DNA of 64,000 nt, taken from positions 62,001 through 126,000 of the forward strand of contig NZ_NPKP01000011.1 in the NCBI RefSeq assembly GCF_008329585.1. The letters are read 5' to 3'. This stretch comes from Mycolicibacterium sp. P9-22 (GTDB taxonomy: Bacteria; Actinomycetota; Actinomycetes; Mycobacteriales; Mycobacteriaceae). The position numbers and the translations under genes were made by a program. Under the pieces are notes generated by a model. The model saw only the letters and a list, made by a program, of their open reading frames with translations, was not told the DNA's origin and searched no databases. Below, in pieces: positions 51,084 through 59,999 of the stretch (position 1 is the stretch's first letter; every line of letters begins with the position of its first letter).

Positions 51084-51808
51084 TCATCCGCCGGTCGGTC
51101 GACAGACGGGTCGTCGGCGACCGCCGCTTTCGCCTCGTCGATGATGGCGCGCATGGCCCGTTCCGCGCCGGCCTCGTCACGCAGCCGAATGGCCCGTGCC
51201 ACCTCGTCATGCAGTGCGATGGCCACCGGATTGGGCTCATCGGGCATCATGCCGTGATGGGTGCGCCCGGTCAGCACCTCGGAGACCACGGCGTTGAGTG
51301 CGCGGAACATCTCGTTACCGCTGGCCTCCAACAGCGTCCGGTGAAAGACCTTGTCCGCCTGCAGGTATGACTCCAGATCACCGACCCGGCCGTGCATCAC
51401 CATGTCGGATACTGCGGCCGCCATGATGCGGCACTGATGCGGATCGGCACGCCGGGCCGCGAGCGCGGCGGCGGCCGGTTCGAACCCGCGGCGCAGCTCG
51501 GACAGTGAGACCAATTGCGCGGCACGGTCACCGGATTCCAGCCGCCAGCGAATGAGCCTGGGATCGAAGACGTTCCAGTGCTCGGCAGGCTGGATGGTGA
51601 TACCCACCCGCCGCCGGGAGGCGACCATGCCCATCGACTCGAGGACGCGCACGGCCTCGCGCGCAACGCTGCGTGACACCTCGTGCTCCGCGCTGACGCG
51701 CTCCAGGTTTATCACCTGACCGGCGGGGTACTCGCCGGACACCACGGCGGTGCCCAGCGCTGTCAGCACGTTTTCGTGCAGTCCGCTGACATTAGGCGTA
51801 GACCCCAC
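51080..51808 (-). CDS. GntR/FadR-family regulator of the gluconate genes
   Basis: Regulator of 242 residues with an N-terminal winged helix (about 14-75, ERVSAEHEVSRSVAREAVRV) and a C-terminal FCD ligand-binding domain (about 90-235, with Asp and His residues expected to hold a metal). It is divergent from gntK-gntP and most likely controls them in response to gluconate or its phosphate. The GTG at 51808 stands six bases after CAGGAT on the reverse strand. Confidence 0.87.
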   Translation of the reverse strand: MGSTPNVSGLHENVLTALGTAVVSGEYPAGQVINLERVSAEHEVSRSVAREAVRVLESMGMVASRRRVGITIQPAEHWNVFDPRLIRWRLESGDRAAQLVSLSELRRGFEPAAAALAARRADPHQCRIMAAAVSDMVMHGRVGDLESYLQADKVFHRTLLEASGNEMFRALNAVVSEVLTGRTHHGMMPDEPNPVAIALHDEVARAIRLRDEAGAERAMRAIIDEAKAAVADDPSVDRPADD

Positions 51809-51859
51809 GGATACATCCTGTCATAGCCTTACGGAACTGAGTAAAAACGGATCTTTTCG

Positions 51860-51914
51860 TAATCTGCTTGCAATCATCAGATTATTGATGCACTCTATGT
51901 GAGGTCAGACACAT
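51860..51914. promoter_or_regulatory. Inverted repeats and CRP-like site before gntK
   Basis: TAATCTG (51860-51866) pairs with CAGATTA (51878-51884), and CATCA (51875-51879) with TGATG (51886-51890); either may be the GntR operator. TGTGAGGTCAGACACA (51898-51913) matches the CRP consensus at nine of ten fixed bases. Regulation by both gluconate and cAMP-CRP is plausible. Confidence 0.45.
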
Positions 51915-51928
51915 GGAGGCAGAGCAAG

Positions 51929-52432
51929 ATGACGGCACCAATCGTGGTCATGGGTGTTTCGGGGTCCGGGAAATCGACGGTCGGGGCCGCCTTGGCCCAA
52001 CGGCTGCGCGTGCCGTTCGCCGACGCCGACGACTTCCACCCCCCGGCGAACATCGCGAAGATGACCGCAGGCGAGGCTCTCAACGATGACGACCGCCATC
52101 CCTGGCTGGAGTCCATCGGAGAATGGCTCGCCGAGCGGTGTGCCACCGGTGGTGTGATGAGCTGCTCGGCGCTCAAGCGCCGTTACCGCGAGCAACTGCG
52201 CCGGCACTGCCCGACCGTGCAGTTCCTGCATCTGAGCGGAACGCCCGAGACCATCGGGGCGCGGCAGGCCAGCCGCCCCGGCCATTTCATGCCGGCATCG
52301 CTGCTGGCCTCCCAGTTCGACACCCTCGAACCGCTCGAGGATGACGAGGCGGGCGTCACCATCGATGTCGATCAGAGCATCGATTCGATCGTCGACAATT
52401 ACGTATCCCAGACCGGACTGGAGCTCCGATGA
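51929..52432 (+). CDS. gntK: Gluconokinase
   Basis: Phosphorylates D-gluconate to 6-phosphogluconate with ATP, feeding the pentose phosphate pathway. It has 167 residues, the usual size of the thermoresistant gluconokinase family. Walker A is GVSGSGKST; FADADDFHPPANIAKM and SCSALKRRYREQLR are family motifs for substrate and phosphate binding. ATG 51929 is preceded by GGAGG at nine bases. Its stop overlaps the permease ATG. Confidence 0.95.
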   Translation: MTAPIVVMGVSGSGKSTVGAALAQRLRVPFADADDFHPPANIAKMTAGEALNDDDRHPWLESIGEWLAERCATGGVMSCSALKRRYREQLRRHCPTVQFLHLSGTPETIGARQASRPGHFMPASLLASQFDTLEPLEDDEAGVTIDVDQSIDSIVDNYVSQTGLELR

Positions 52433-53841
52433 ACACTGATTTCCTGACCACCGGGGTGCGCCTGCTGGCGGAACCGCCGAAACTCGTCGAGCCCGTCGCC
52501 TCGACCCCGCATTTGATGCTGGCCTTCCTGGCCGGTATCGCGGTCATCATCGTGCTCATCACCGTCGTGAAGTTGCACCCGTTCCTCGGCCTGATCTTCG
52601 GCGCCGTGACCGTCGGAATCGTCGCGGGCGAGGAGTTCGCGACGGTGCTTGCCTCGTTCTCCAACGGCTTCGGTAAGACCGCGGCCAGTGTCGGCATCCT
52701 CATCGCGCTGGGCGCGATGTTCGCCAAACTGCTCGCCGACTCCGGGGGAGCCGACGAGATCGTGGACACCATCGTCGGACACGCCTCGCCCCGGATGCTG
52801 CCGTGGGCGATGGCGCTGGTCGGTGCGATCATCGGCCTGCCCATGTTCTTCGAGATCGGTCTGGTGCTGCTGATGCCGGTCATCTATCTGGTGGCGCGGC
52901 GGTCCGGACTGTCCTTGATCACCATCGGGATCCCGGCGCTCGCAGGTCTGTCCGCGATGCACGGTTTCGTGCCACCGCACCCCGGTCCGCTCGCGGCCAT
53001 CGGATACCTGGGAGCCGACCTGGGACTCACCCTCGCTCTCGGTGTCGCGGTCGCGATCCCGACCATCATCGTCGCCGGCCCGCTGTTCGGGAAGCTGGCG
53101 GGCAAGTGGGTCGTGGTCGGCGCGCCGGAGTTCTTCGACGCCGACGAGTTGGCGGAGGGGGAGCAGCGCCGCAGGCCGTCGTTCGGTATCACGTTGTTCA
53201 GCGTGTTGCTGCCGGTCGTGCTCATGCTGGGCAAGGCGCTGGTCGACATCTTCATCGAGGACGACGGCCAGTGGTTCCGGATGATCTTCGACACCCTCGG
53301 CACACCGCTCATCGCGCTGTTGATCGCCGTCATCGTCGGCATGGTGACCCTCGGCCGCGGCGGCGGGATGTCCCGCGCCGAGATCACCAAATGCGTCGAG
53401 TCCGGCCTGCCTCCGGTGGCGGGAATCATCCTCATCGTGGCCGCCGGTGGCGGCTTCAAGGAAGTGCTGGTGGACACCGGCATCGGCACCGCGCTGAAGA
53501 ATCTCGCCGAGGGCACCAACATCTCGGTGATGCTGCTGGCCTGGGGGCTTGCGGTGGCGATCAGGCTCGCCACCGGTTCTGCCACCGTCGCCACCATCAC
53601 CGCGTCCTCGCTGATGATCGGACTGATCGAGGGAATGAGCGCCGGCGAGGTGTCGCTTGTGGTGCTGGCGGTCGGCGCGGGCTCACTGTTCTTCTCCCAC
53701 GTGAACGACGCCGGCTTCTGGCTGGTGAAGGAATACTTCAAACTCAGCGTGGGTCAGACCATCAAGTCCTGGTCGATCATGGAGACGGTGCTGTCGGTCT
53801 CGGGCCTGATCGTGGTCCTGATACTCGATCTGTTCATCTGA
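52429..53841 (+). CDS. gntP: Gluconate:H+ symporter, GntP family
   Basis: Membrane permease of 470 residues with about 12-14 hydrophobic segments. LPMFFEIGLVLLMPVIYLVA and HGFVPPHPGPLAAIGYLGAD are hallmark motifs of the GntP family, and RLATGSATVATITASSLM is conserved near the C-terminus. Takes up gluconate for the coupled kinase (ATGA overlap). A hairpin follows the stop, before a convergent RDD gene. Confidence 0.93.
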   Translation: MNTDFLTTGVRLLAEPPKLVEPVASTPHLMLAFLAGIAVIIVLITVVKLHPFLGLIFGAVTVGIVAGEEFATVLASFSNGFGKTAASVGILIALGAMFAKLLADSGGADEIVDTIVGHASPRMLPWAMALVGAIIGLPMFFEIGLVLLMPVIYLVARRSGLSLITIGIPALAGLSAMHGFVPPHPGPLAAIGYLGADLGLTLALGVAVAIPTIIVAGPLFGKLAGKWVVVGAPEFFDADELAEGEQRRRPSFGITLFSVLLPVVLMLGKALVDIFIEDDGQWFRMIFDTLGTPLIALLIAVIVGMVTLGRGGGMSRAEITKCVESGLPPVAGIILIVAAGGGFKEVLVDTGIGTALKNLAEGTNISVMLLAWGLAVAIRLATGSATVATITASSLMIGLIEGMSAGEVSLVVLAVGAGSLFFSHVNDAGFWLVKEYFKLSVGQTIKSWSIMETVLSVSGLIVVLILDLFI

Positions 53842-53851
53842 GGTATGACGG

Positions 53852-53889
53852 CGAAAGTCCCCGAATCCGTGCGGATTCGGGAATTTTCG
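53852..53889. terminator. Bidirectional terminator hairpin
   Basis: CCCGAATCCG (53860-53869) pairs with CGGATTCGGG (53872-53881), with a looser outer pairing CGAAA/TTTCG. It stands between the convergent gntP and RDD genes. Confidence 0.7.
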
Positions 53890-53895
53890 TTGGCG

Positions 53896-54366
53896 TCAGC
53901 TCTTGAGAACCTGGGTACCGCCGGCGAGTTCGTCGTGCTTGCCCTGTTTGGTCGCACTGCCGTTGATGGTGACCGCGATGACGAGTATCGCGATGACACC
54001 CAGCAACCCGCCCACGAACGGGACAATCGGGAGCAGGGTGAACGCGTTTCGGATCGCCGATTGCTGCAGTGTCGGCTTGGCGGCACCTGCCGGACCGTGC
54101 ACGCTCAGCCCCAGCACCTTCTTGCCCGGCGTCCACCCCTGGGTGGTCTCGAAGGCGACGTAGTAGACGAAGGTCAGCGCCCCGGTGAACAGCCCGGTGA
54201 CCCAGACGTTGGACAACGAGTCGGTGACGAATGCCAGTAGGAACGCGACGATGCCGATGACGATGCCGTCGATGATGCGGGCCAGCCAGCGGGGCAGAAG
54301 CCCGCCCGGTTGCCCGCCTGGAGTGCTGTACGTGCTCGGTTGCTGATCGAATCCACCTGTGGTCAT
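53896..54366 (-). CDS. RDD-family membrane protein
   Basis: Protein of 156 residues. A Pro/Gly-rich start is followed by LPRWLARIIDGIVIGIVAF, the RDD signature (Arg, then Asp in the first helix), and three hydrophobic segments; GWTPGKKVLGLSV is also typical. Function is unknown. ATG 54366 follows TAGGTT on the reverse strand by eight bases, probably a leaderless start. Confidence 0.82.
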   Translation of the reverse strand: MTTGGFDQQPSTYSTPGGQPGGLLPRWLARIIDGIVIGIVAFLLAFVTDSLSNVWVTGLFTGALTFVYYVAFETTQGWTPGKKVLGLSVHGPAGAAKPTLQQSAIRNAFTLLPIVPFVGGLLGVIAILVIAVTINGSATKQGKHDELAGGTQVLKS

Positions 54367-54374
54367 GTCTGCAG

Positions 54375-54380
54375 AACCTA
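54375..54380 (-). promoter_or_regulatory. -10 box of the RDD gene promoter
   Basis: TAGGTT on the reverse strand, eight bases before the ATG at 54366. Confidence 0.5.
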
Positions 54381-54403
54381 CTCGCCCGGGCGGTATCGGC
54401 AAG

Positions 54404-55684
54404 TCAGTCCGAGCGCACCGCGACCCCCCGGATGACGGTATCTCGGGAGTGGGTCAGCGCTCGCTGGATGCCCAGCTGGCACAGGATGTTCTCGGGGATC
54501 CACTGCACACCGATGACCCCGCGGGCCAGCATTTCGGCGTTGGGGCTGTCCACCCGGATCTCCCCGCACCGGATGCCCTCGGAGAGCAACGTCTTCATCT
54601 GCCGCACCCGCGTCGAGAATGACCAGCCGGGATCGGCGATATCGGGCGGGGACTGCCGCATCCACGCGAGTTGAATACGGAACTCATCCGGGAACTGTTC
54701 CAGGACATTGATATTGAGCCAGCTCAACGCGTCCAACTTCTCCAGCGGCGCGGACTCGGACCGCAGCACGTCATTCCAACCGCCTCCGACCTTGTGCCCG
54801 AAGGCCACCATGATGGACTTCAGCAGTTCATCTTTCGACCCGATGATCCGGTAGACCGTGCCGGTGCCCATTCCGGCCGCCGAGGCGATATCGCGGATTG
54901 TGGTCATCTCATAGCCGCGTCTGCCGAACTCATTGCGGGCGACCGCCCGGACGTGGGCAGCCTTGTCGCTGTCACCGGGTTCGGCGTCCGCCGTCCAGCT
55001 CTTCACCACCTCATCGGCGGCGGCGAACGCAGCCGACCGGTCCAGCTGACCATCGGTGAGCTCACGGCCGGCGAGCCCATGAAGGTGAATGCGGCACAAC
55101 AGGCCTGCCACCTGATCGCCGCTGCCCCGGTGCCGGATCAGGTCCAGCCCGACATGCAGCATGCTCTGGCAGATCCGGTCGGTCAGCGTCGGCAGGTCCA
55201 GTTCGGGCCGCAGGTAATCGCTCCGCCGACCGGCCCTCAGCAACTGCAGCATCGCGGACTGGATGCCGGCCGGCCGGCGCCTCGTCAGCTCGACCAGCTC
55301 GGGATCCGAGCTCGGCCCTTCGTAGAACGACATCTGCAGCGCCGCCCGGTGTGCCACCGCGCACCGAGCGATGGCACACCCGAGGCCGACGATCTGGTCC
55401 TCGATCGGCCGCGGGTCCGCGGCGTCGAGTCGGGACAATGCCTGCTCGCCCACCAGATCCAGCGCGCTGTGATAGCGCCGGGTCAGCTCGACGAGGATGG
55501 CCTCCTTGGATTCGAAATGGTGATAGAGGCTGCCCGCGAGGATTCCGGCGGCATCGGCGATCTGCTGCAATGACGTGCGCAGTCCGGATTCGGCGATCAC
55601 GTCATTGGCGGTCCGCAGTATCTGGGTCCGGCGCGTGTCGGGGGCTGCTGACGTTTGGTCGGTCATCGGCTCCCTCACTGTCAT
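54404..55684 (-). CDS. Tandem TetR-family regulator
   Basis: One chain of 426 residues with two TetR units. The first helix-turn-helix is around residues 38-62 (IADAAGILAGSLYHHFESK), the second around 262-288 (IASAAGMGTGTVYRIIGSKD), each followed by its own C-terminal domain. Mce3R of M. tuberculosis has the same layout, so a single monomer could fill a whole operator. An alternative ATG at 55666 lies close to GAGGGAG. It is divergent from the SnoaL-like gene, and an inverted repeat lies between them. Confidence 0.87.
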   Translation of the reverse strand: MTVREPMTDQTSAAPDTRRTQILRTANDVIAESGLRTSLQQIADAAGILAGSLYHHFESKEAILVELTRRYHSALDLVGEQALSRLDAADPRPIEDQIVGLGCAIARCAVAHRAALQMSFYEGPSSDPELVELTRRRPAGIQSAMLQLLRAGRRSDYLRPELDLPTLTDRICQSMLHVGLDLIRHRGSGDQVAGLLCRIHLHGLAGRELTDGQLDRSAAFAAADEVVKSWTADAEPGDSDKAAHVRAVARNEFGRRGYEMTTIRDIASAAGMGTGTVYRIIGSKDELLKSIMVAFGHKVGGGWNDVLRSESAPLEKLDALSWLNINVLEQFPDEFRIQLAWMRQSPPDIADPGWSFSTRVRQMKTLLSEGIRCGEIRVDSPNAEMLARGVIGVQWIPENILCQLGIQRALTHSRDTVIRGVAVRSD

Positions 55685-55813
55685 GCCGCTCGCTGAGCTG
55701 AACCACCGAGCTTACGACCGCTGGCCATCGAGACGGCATCGCCACGGTGCACTTGTCACGCAGAATCCCGAATAGCCGCCGCGGTAACCGCAATCTGGGC
55801 CACGCTGGAGATC

Positions 55814-55831
55814 GCCCTGCGTATACAGGGC
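55814..55831. promoter_or_regulatory. Inverted repeat, possible tandem-TetR operator
   Basis: GCCCTG, six bases (CGTATA), CAGGGC. It lies 27 bp before the SnoaL-like gene start and 130 bp from the regulator. Confidence 0.5.
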
Positions 55832-55857
55832 CCACGTCCACCCGAACGGAGCCCCCG

Positions 55858-56277
55858 ATGACGGAATCCGCCGCCTACCGCGCGAAAGCCGATGTCACCG
55901 AGGTGCTGCTGCGCTATGCCACTGGGATCGATCGGCGGGACTGGGCCACCTTCCGCACGGTCTTCACCGCGGACTGTGTTCTCGACTACGGCGAGATCGG
56001 CACCTTCACCGGAGTCGACGCCGTCACCGAATTCATGGACCGGTCGCACGCGATGGCCGGCCATACCATGCATCGGCTCAGCAATATCGTCGTCACCGTC
56101 GAGGGTGACCGTGCCACCGCCCGCACCTATGTCGACGCGCTGATCCTGGCTTCCGACAATGCCTCCGGGGTCAGTGCCGTCGGCATCTACGCTGACGATC
56201 TGTTCCGGACGGAGCAGGGGTGGCGGATTGCCCGGCGTGTGTTCACCGCCGTCCGGATCACCACGGTCGGTGGCTGA
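55858..56277 (+). CDS. SnoaL-like / NTF2-fold protein
   Basis: Protein of 139 residues with the cone-shaped SnoaL-2 fold: VTEVLLRYATGIDRRDWATF and FTADCVLDYGEIGTFTG at the N-terminus, then HTMHRLSNIVVTVEGDRATA. Members include steroid isomerases, dehydratases and plain binding proteins; the typical Asp and His positions are present but the reaction cannot be assigned. Probable target of the divergent tandem TetR. Confidence 0.8.
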   Translation: MTESAAYRAKADVTEVLLRYATGIDRRDWATFRTVFTADCVLDYGEIGTFTGVDAVTEFMDRSHAMAGHTMHRLSNIVVTVEGDRATARTYVDALILASDNASGVSAVGIYADDLFRTEQGWRIARRVFTAVRITTVGG

Positions 56278-56385
56278 TTCGACGGAGCGGCCGCGGCCGC
56301 TCGCCAGACCTGGGACGCGGACCGGCAGGTGGGTGGTGGGACCGCTGACGGCGGCAGGCGCCGCCACGCCGGGGTGAGTGCACGC

Positions 56386-56391
56386 TAGGGT
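56386..56391 (+). promoter_or_regulatory. -10 box of a leaderless nitroreductase promoter
   Basis: TAGGGT six bases before the ATG at 56398. Confidence 0.6.
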
Positions 56392-56397
56392 GCCGAC

Positions 56398-57051
56398 ATG
56401 GCAACTGCGAGCAGTGACATCTGGGAGGTGCTGTCGACGGCGCGGACCATCCGGCGTTTCACGGAGGAACCCGTGGACGACGCGACGCTGGCGCGCTGCC
56501 TGGAGGCCGCCACCTGGGCCCCGTCCGGCGCGAATGCGCAGGCCTGGCGGTTCGTGGTACTGCGTTCGCCCGAGCAACGGGCCGTGGTGGCCGAAGCGGC
56601 GCGGCATGCGCTGTCGGTCATCGAACCGGTCTACGGCATGAGCAGACCGAGCGATCAGGAAACCGACCTGGTGGCCCGTAACAACCGGGCCACCTACGAG
56701 CTGCACGACCGCGCCGAGGAGTTCACCTCGGTGCTGTTCGTCCAGAAGCGGTTTCCCACCGCGTCCGACCTGCTGCTGGGCGGATCGATCTTCCCGGCGA
56801 TGCAGAATTTCCTGCTGGCCGCCCGCGCGCAGGGTCTCGGTGCCTGTCTGACGAGCTGGGCGTCGTACGGCGGAGAGGCCCTGCTGCGCGACGCCGTCGG
56901 TGTCCCCGACGACTGGATGCTCGGCGGCCACATCGTCATCGGCTGGCCCAAGGGCAGGCACGGCAGGCTACGTCGCCGCCCGCTCGCCCATGCGGTCAAC
57001 CTGGACCACTGGGACGAACCCGCGGACCACCTGCTCGTCACCACGACCTAG
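56398..57051 (+). CDS. Nitroreductase-family FMN enzyme
   Basis: FMN-dependent oxidoreductase of 217 residues. STARTIRRFTEEPVDDATL is the FMN-phosphate-binding start and ATWAPSGANAQAWRFVVL the following signature; the C-terminal MLGGHIVIGWPKGRHGRLRR is also normal. Substrate unknown. Its last 84 bp overlap the 3' end of the MmpL-like gene on the opposite strand. Confidence 0.87.
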   Translation: MATASSDIWEVLSTARTIRRFTEEPVDDATLARCLEAATWAPSGANAQAWRFVVLRSPEQRAVVAEAARHALSVIEPVYGMSRPSDQETDLVARNNRATYELHDRAEEFTSVLFVQKRFPTASDLLLGGSIFPAMQNFLLAARAQGLGACLTSWASYGGEALLRDAVGVPDDWMLGGHIVIGWPKGRHGRLRRRPLAHAVNLDHWDEPADHLLVTTT

Positions 57052-59865
57052 CCAGGGCCGGCGCGGCCACCAGAACCAGCGGTCCAACAGCACCATCAAC
57101 GTGGGCAGCACGAAGGTGCGGACGATCATGGTGTCGATGAGCAGTCCCACACCGACGGTGAGCCCGATCTGGGCGATGCTGAGCACACTGCTCCCGAGCA
57201 ACGCCAGCATGGTGATGCCGAAGATCACGCCGGCGGTCGTCACCACGCCGCCGGTGGCGCCGAAGGCGCGGATGATGCCGGTGCGTAGCCGCACGCTCGA
57301 TCGCTTTCCCGTCGCCTCGCTCGCCCCGCGAATCTCCTCGCGAATGCGCATGGCCAGCAACAGGTTGTAGTCCGCGCCGACGGCTATCAGCGCGATGAAG
57401 GCGATAGGTCCTACCGCCCAGTGCAATTCGAGTCCCAGCAGGTGTTGCCAGATCAGCACACTGGCGCCGAGGGCCGCCGCGTAGGACAGCGCCACCGTGC
57501 CGACCACCACCAGACCGGCCACCGGGCTACCCAACAGCAGGGCGACGATCGCGAAGATCAGTGCCAACGTAGCGATCACCAGCAACCGGGTGTCACCGGC
57601 AACCATCTGCTGCAGATCCAGGGTGGCGGGGCCGACGCCCGCCAGATGAACCGCCACCGGCCGCAGCGACCCCTCCTTGGTCGCCTCGGTCACCGCCGAT
57701 TCGATTGCCGCGGTGCGGGCCGCACCGTCCACGCCCCATTCCGTGCCGGTGCCGTACACCAACAGATAGAAGGCCCGCCCGTCCGGCGCGATCAGCCGGT
57801 CCAGGGCCGCCGACATCCGCGGATCGGCCAGCGCGCGCTGGGGCGCGTAGAAGCCGCCGGCCGCGCTGCCCTCGAAGGCGGCCGCCGCCTCGCGCAAATA
57901 GCCGGTGAATTCGCTGAGCCGTGGGCCGATCGAACTGAGCTGGGATGTGGTGTCGGCCATCGCCGCGCGGGCCCGCGTGAGGGCCGTCGTCATGGTGTCG
58001 ATATCGGCGGGCACACCACCGAGTGCGTCGGTGGCGGTCACCGAGCCACCGGTGAGCTTGTGCACACCGGCGGTCAGCTTTGCCGTCCCGGCGACCACTT
58101 CGTCGACCGGTGTCACGATCTGCTGCACGACGGCACAAATCGGGTTGGCCGGGCAGTGCGGAGTCGATGACACGAAACCGCGCAACGGGTCCAGCCGGCC
58201 CGCCGCCGTCTCGGCGGTGGACTGCAGCTCCGAGGTGCCGCGCTGCATATCCGCGGCGGCCGAGGACACCTCACCGAGACCCGTTGCACTGCTCTGCAAT
58301 CCGTGCCGCATCCCGGAGAGCGCTGCGGCCATGTCGTCGAGGACCGCCTCCAGGTCGTGGAGCCCGTTGCGCTGGCCATCGAGGTCGCCGATGCCGGCCG
58401 CGAGTTCGTCACCGATACGACCGATCTGGCCGGCCAGCGTGGTCTCCTCCGGCACGGTGCCCGCCGGCCTGCTGGCGGACTGTACGACACGCACTCCCGG
58501 TATCTCCATCACCGCGCGGGTGACGCGTTCCACGGCGATGAGCCCGGCCGGGGTACGCACATCGTGATCGGTCTGCACCGCCACCACGCTCGGCAGCAGC
58601 TGGTTGTCCCGGAAATGCCGCTCGGCCGCGGCGTATCCGAGGTTCGACCCGCTGTCGTCGGGTGTCGCGACGGGCTCGTTCCAGCCGTTGCGGATACCGG
58701 TCGCCGGCAATGCCAGCAGCGCCAGCGCGGCCAGGGCGGTCACCAGGATCGGTGCCGGCCAACGGGTCACCGTCGCGCCGACCCGGCGCCAGCGCCGCCC
58801 GGTGCGATCGGGCTTGGGCGCCAACATGCCGGCGCCGCCGGCGAGGCCGATCAGTGCCGGTGTCAGTGTCAGCGATGCCGCCATCACGACCAGAATCCCG
58901 ATCGCCGAAGGTATTCCGGCGCTGCGGAACATGCCGACCTCCGCGAAGCCCAAGCAGGCCAGCGCGGTGGCGACGGTCAGTGCCGAACCCGCCACCACCG
59001 GGGCCACCCCGCGCACGGCCCCGGTGAGAGCCCGGGTCGAATCCAGCCCGTTGCGCACGCCCTCCTGATAACGGCCGATCAGGAAGATCGCGTAATCGGT
59101 TCCCGCGCCGAGCATCATGGCCGCCACCAAGGCGACCGAGAACAACGACACCTCGAACACACCGGCACCACCGAACGCCGCGGCGATCGGCCGGGCGACG
59201 CCCAACGCCAATCCGACCGAGAACAACGGGATGAACGCCGCGGCGGAGGATCGGTAGACCAGGAGCAACAGCAGCAGGATGAGCCCGATGGTCGCGGTCG
59301 TGATCATCAGCATCTGCCGGTCGATCGCGGTGAACTCGTCGACGATCGTGGCGCCCGGACCGGTGACGAACGCCTGCAGGCCGGCCGGTGGATTCGCGCC
59401 GTCCACGGTGGCGCGGACCGCCTGGACCGCGTCGGCGGCCGGGGTGGTGCCCAGCGCGCCGGCGAGCCGCAGCATCACCGTGACCGCCCGCCCGTCGGCG
59501 CTGACGGCGAACGATTCGGTCAGCGGGTCCGACCAGAGGTCGGTGACCGTGCGGACATGATCGGTATCGGCGCTAAGGGCGGTGACCAGGCGGTCGTAGT
59601 AGGCGCGGTCCTCGGCCCCGAGAACTCCGTGATGACGTTCCAGCACCACGTAGTTGAGATTGTTGTCGGTCGGCTCGCCGAAGAGTTCCGCCGATCGCAC
59701 GGCTGCCACCGAACTCGGCGCCGCCGCCGGCATGAACGATCGGGCGTGCTCGTGCACCACCGTTTCCAGTTGCGGTATCGCAAGATTGGCCGCGCCCGCG
59801 ACGGCAAGCCACAGCCCGACGATCAATACCGCTACCCGCCGCGACCCCGGCGCTCGCCACCCCAT
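56968..59865 (-). CDS. MmpL-type RND transporter
   Basis: Membrane transporter of 965 residues. An N-terminal helix is followed by a large periplasmic loop, a first bundle of helices (MLITTATIGLILLLLLLVYR, LGAGTDYAIFLIGRYQEG with proton-relay Asp-Tyr), a second loop with a coiled-coil-like stretch, and a second bundle (GADYNLLLAMRIREEIRG). Such proteins export lipids or siderophores. The cytosolic REEIRGASEATGKRS contains a copy of the dispersed 19-nt motif. ATG 59865 follows TAGCGT by seven bases; a frame to 59919 exists without homology. Confidence 0.9.
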   Translation of the reverse strand: MGWRAPGSRRVAVLIVGLWLAVAGAANLAIPQLETVVHEHARSFMPAAAPSSVAAVRSAELFGEPTDNNLNYVVLERHHGVLGAEDRAYYDRLVTALSADTDHVRTVTDLWSDPLTESFAVSADGRAVTVMLRLAGALGTTPAADAVQAVRATVDGANPPAGLQAFVTGPGATIVDEFTAIDRQMLMITTATIGLILLLLLLVYRSSAAAFIPLFSVGLALGVARPIAAAFGGAGVFEVSLFSVALVAAMMLGAGTDYAIFLIGRYQEGVRNGLDSTRALTGAVRGVAPVVAGSALTVATALACLGFAEVGMFRSAGIPSAIGILVVMAASLTLTPALIGLAGGAGMLAPKPDRTGRRWRRVGATVTRWPAPILVTALAALALLALPATGIRNGWNEPVATPDDSGSNLGYAAAERHFRDNQLLPSVVAVQTDHDVRTPAGLIAVERVTRAVMEIPGVRVVQSASRPAGTVPEETTLAGQIGRIGDELAAGIGDLDGQRNGLHDLEAVLDDMAAALSGMRHGLQSSATGLGEVSSAAADMQRGTSELQSTAETAAGRLDPLRGFVSSTPHCPANPICAVVQQIVTPVDEVVAGTAKLTAGVHKLTGGSVTATDALGGVPADIDTMTTALTRARAAMADTTSQLSSIGPRLSEFTGYLREAAAAFEGSAAGGFYAPQRALADPRMSAALDRLIAPDGRAFYLLVYGTGTEWGVDGAARTAAIESAVTEATKEGSLRPVAVHLAGVGPATLDLQQMVAGDTRLLVIATLALIFAIVALLLGSPVAGLVVVGTVALSYAAALGASVLIWQHLLGLELHWAVGPIAFIALIAVGADYNLLLAMRIREEIRGASEATGKRSSVRLRTGIIRAFGATGGVVTTAGVIFGITMLALLGSSVLSIAQIGLTVGVGLLIDTMIVRTFVLPTLMVLLDRWFWWPRRPWLGRGDEQVVRGFVPVVQVDRMGERAAT
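57308..57326 (-). repeat. Dispersed 19-nt motif, copy 3 (in the MmpL-like gene)
   Basis: Reverse strand GGGCGAGCGAGGCGACGGG, encoding Gly-Ala-Ser-Glu-Ala-Thr-Gly in a cytosolic segment of the transporter. Confidence 0.75.
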
Positions 59866-59872
59866 GGCGAAA

Positions 59873-59878
59873 ACGCTA
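59873..59878 (-). promoter_or_regulatory. -10 box of the leaderless mmpL-like promoter
   Basis: TAGCGT on the reverse strand, seven bases before the ATG at 59865. Confidence 0.6.
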
Positions 59879-59926
59879 GGGATGGCGGACCCCGCGCCGC
59901 GTCGTGCCGCAGGCCGCAACGCCTCT

Positions 59927-59940
59927 CCTACCGTGGTAGG
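59927..59940. promoter_or_regulatory. Palindrome CCTACCGTGGTAGG midway between divergent promoters
   Basis: Six-base arms with a two-base centre. The centre is about 68 bp from each predicted transcription start, an activator-like distance in both directions. Candidate site for the neighbouring NarL-type response regulator. Confidence 0.55.
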
Positions 59941-59987
59941 TGGCAGAACCCGCCCGCAGCATGATGGTTCTGGTGGTGTTGCGGGCC

Positions 59988-59993
59988 TACGAT
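59988..59993 (+). promoter_or_regulatory. -10 box of a leaderless histidine kinase promoter
   Basis: TACGAT six bases before the ATG at 60000; this decides the start among three ATGs. Confidence 0.6.
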
Positions 59994-59999
59994 TGTTCG

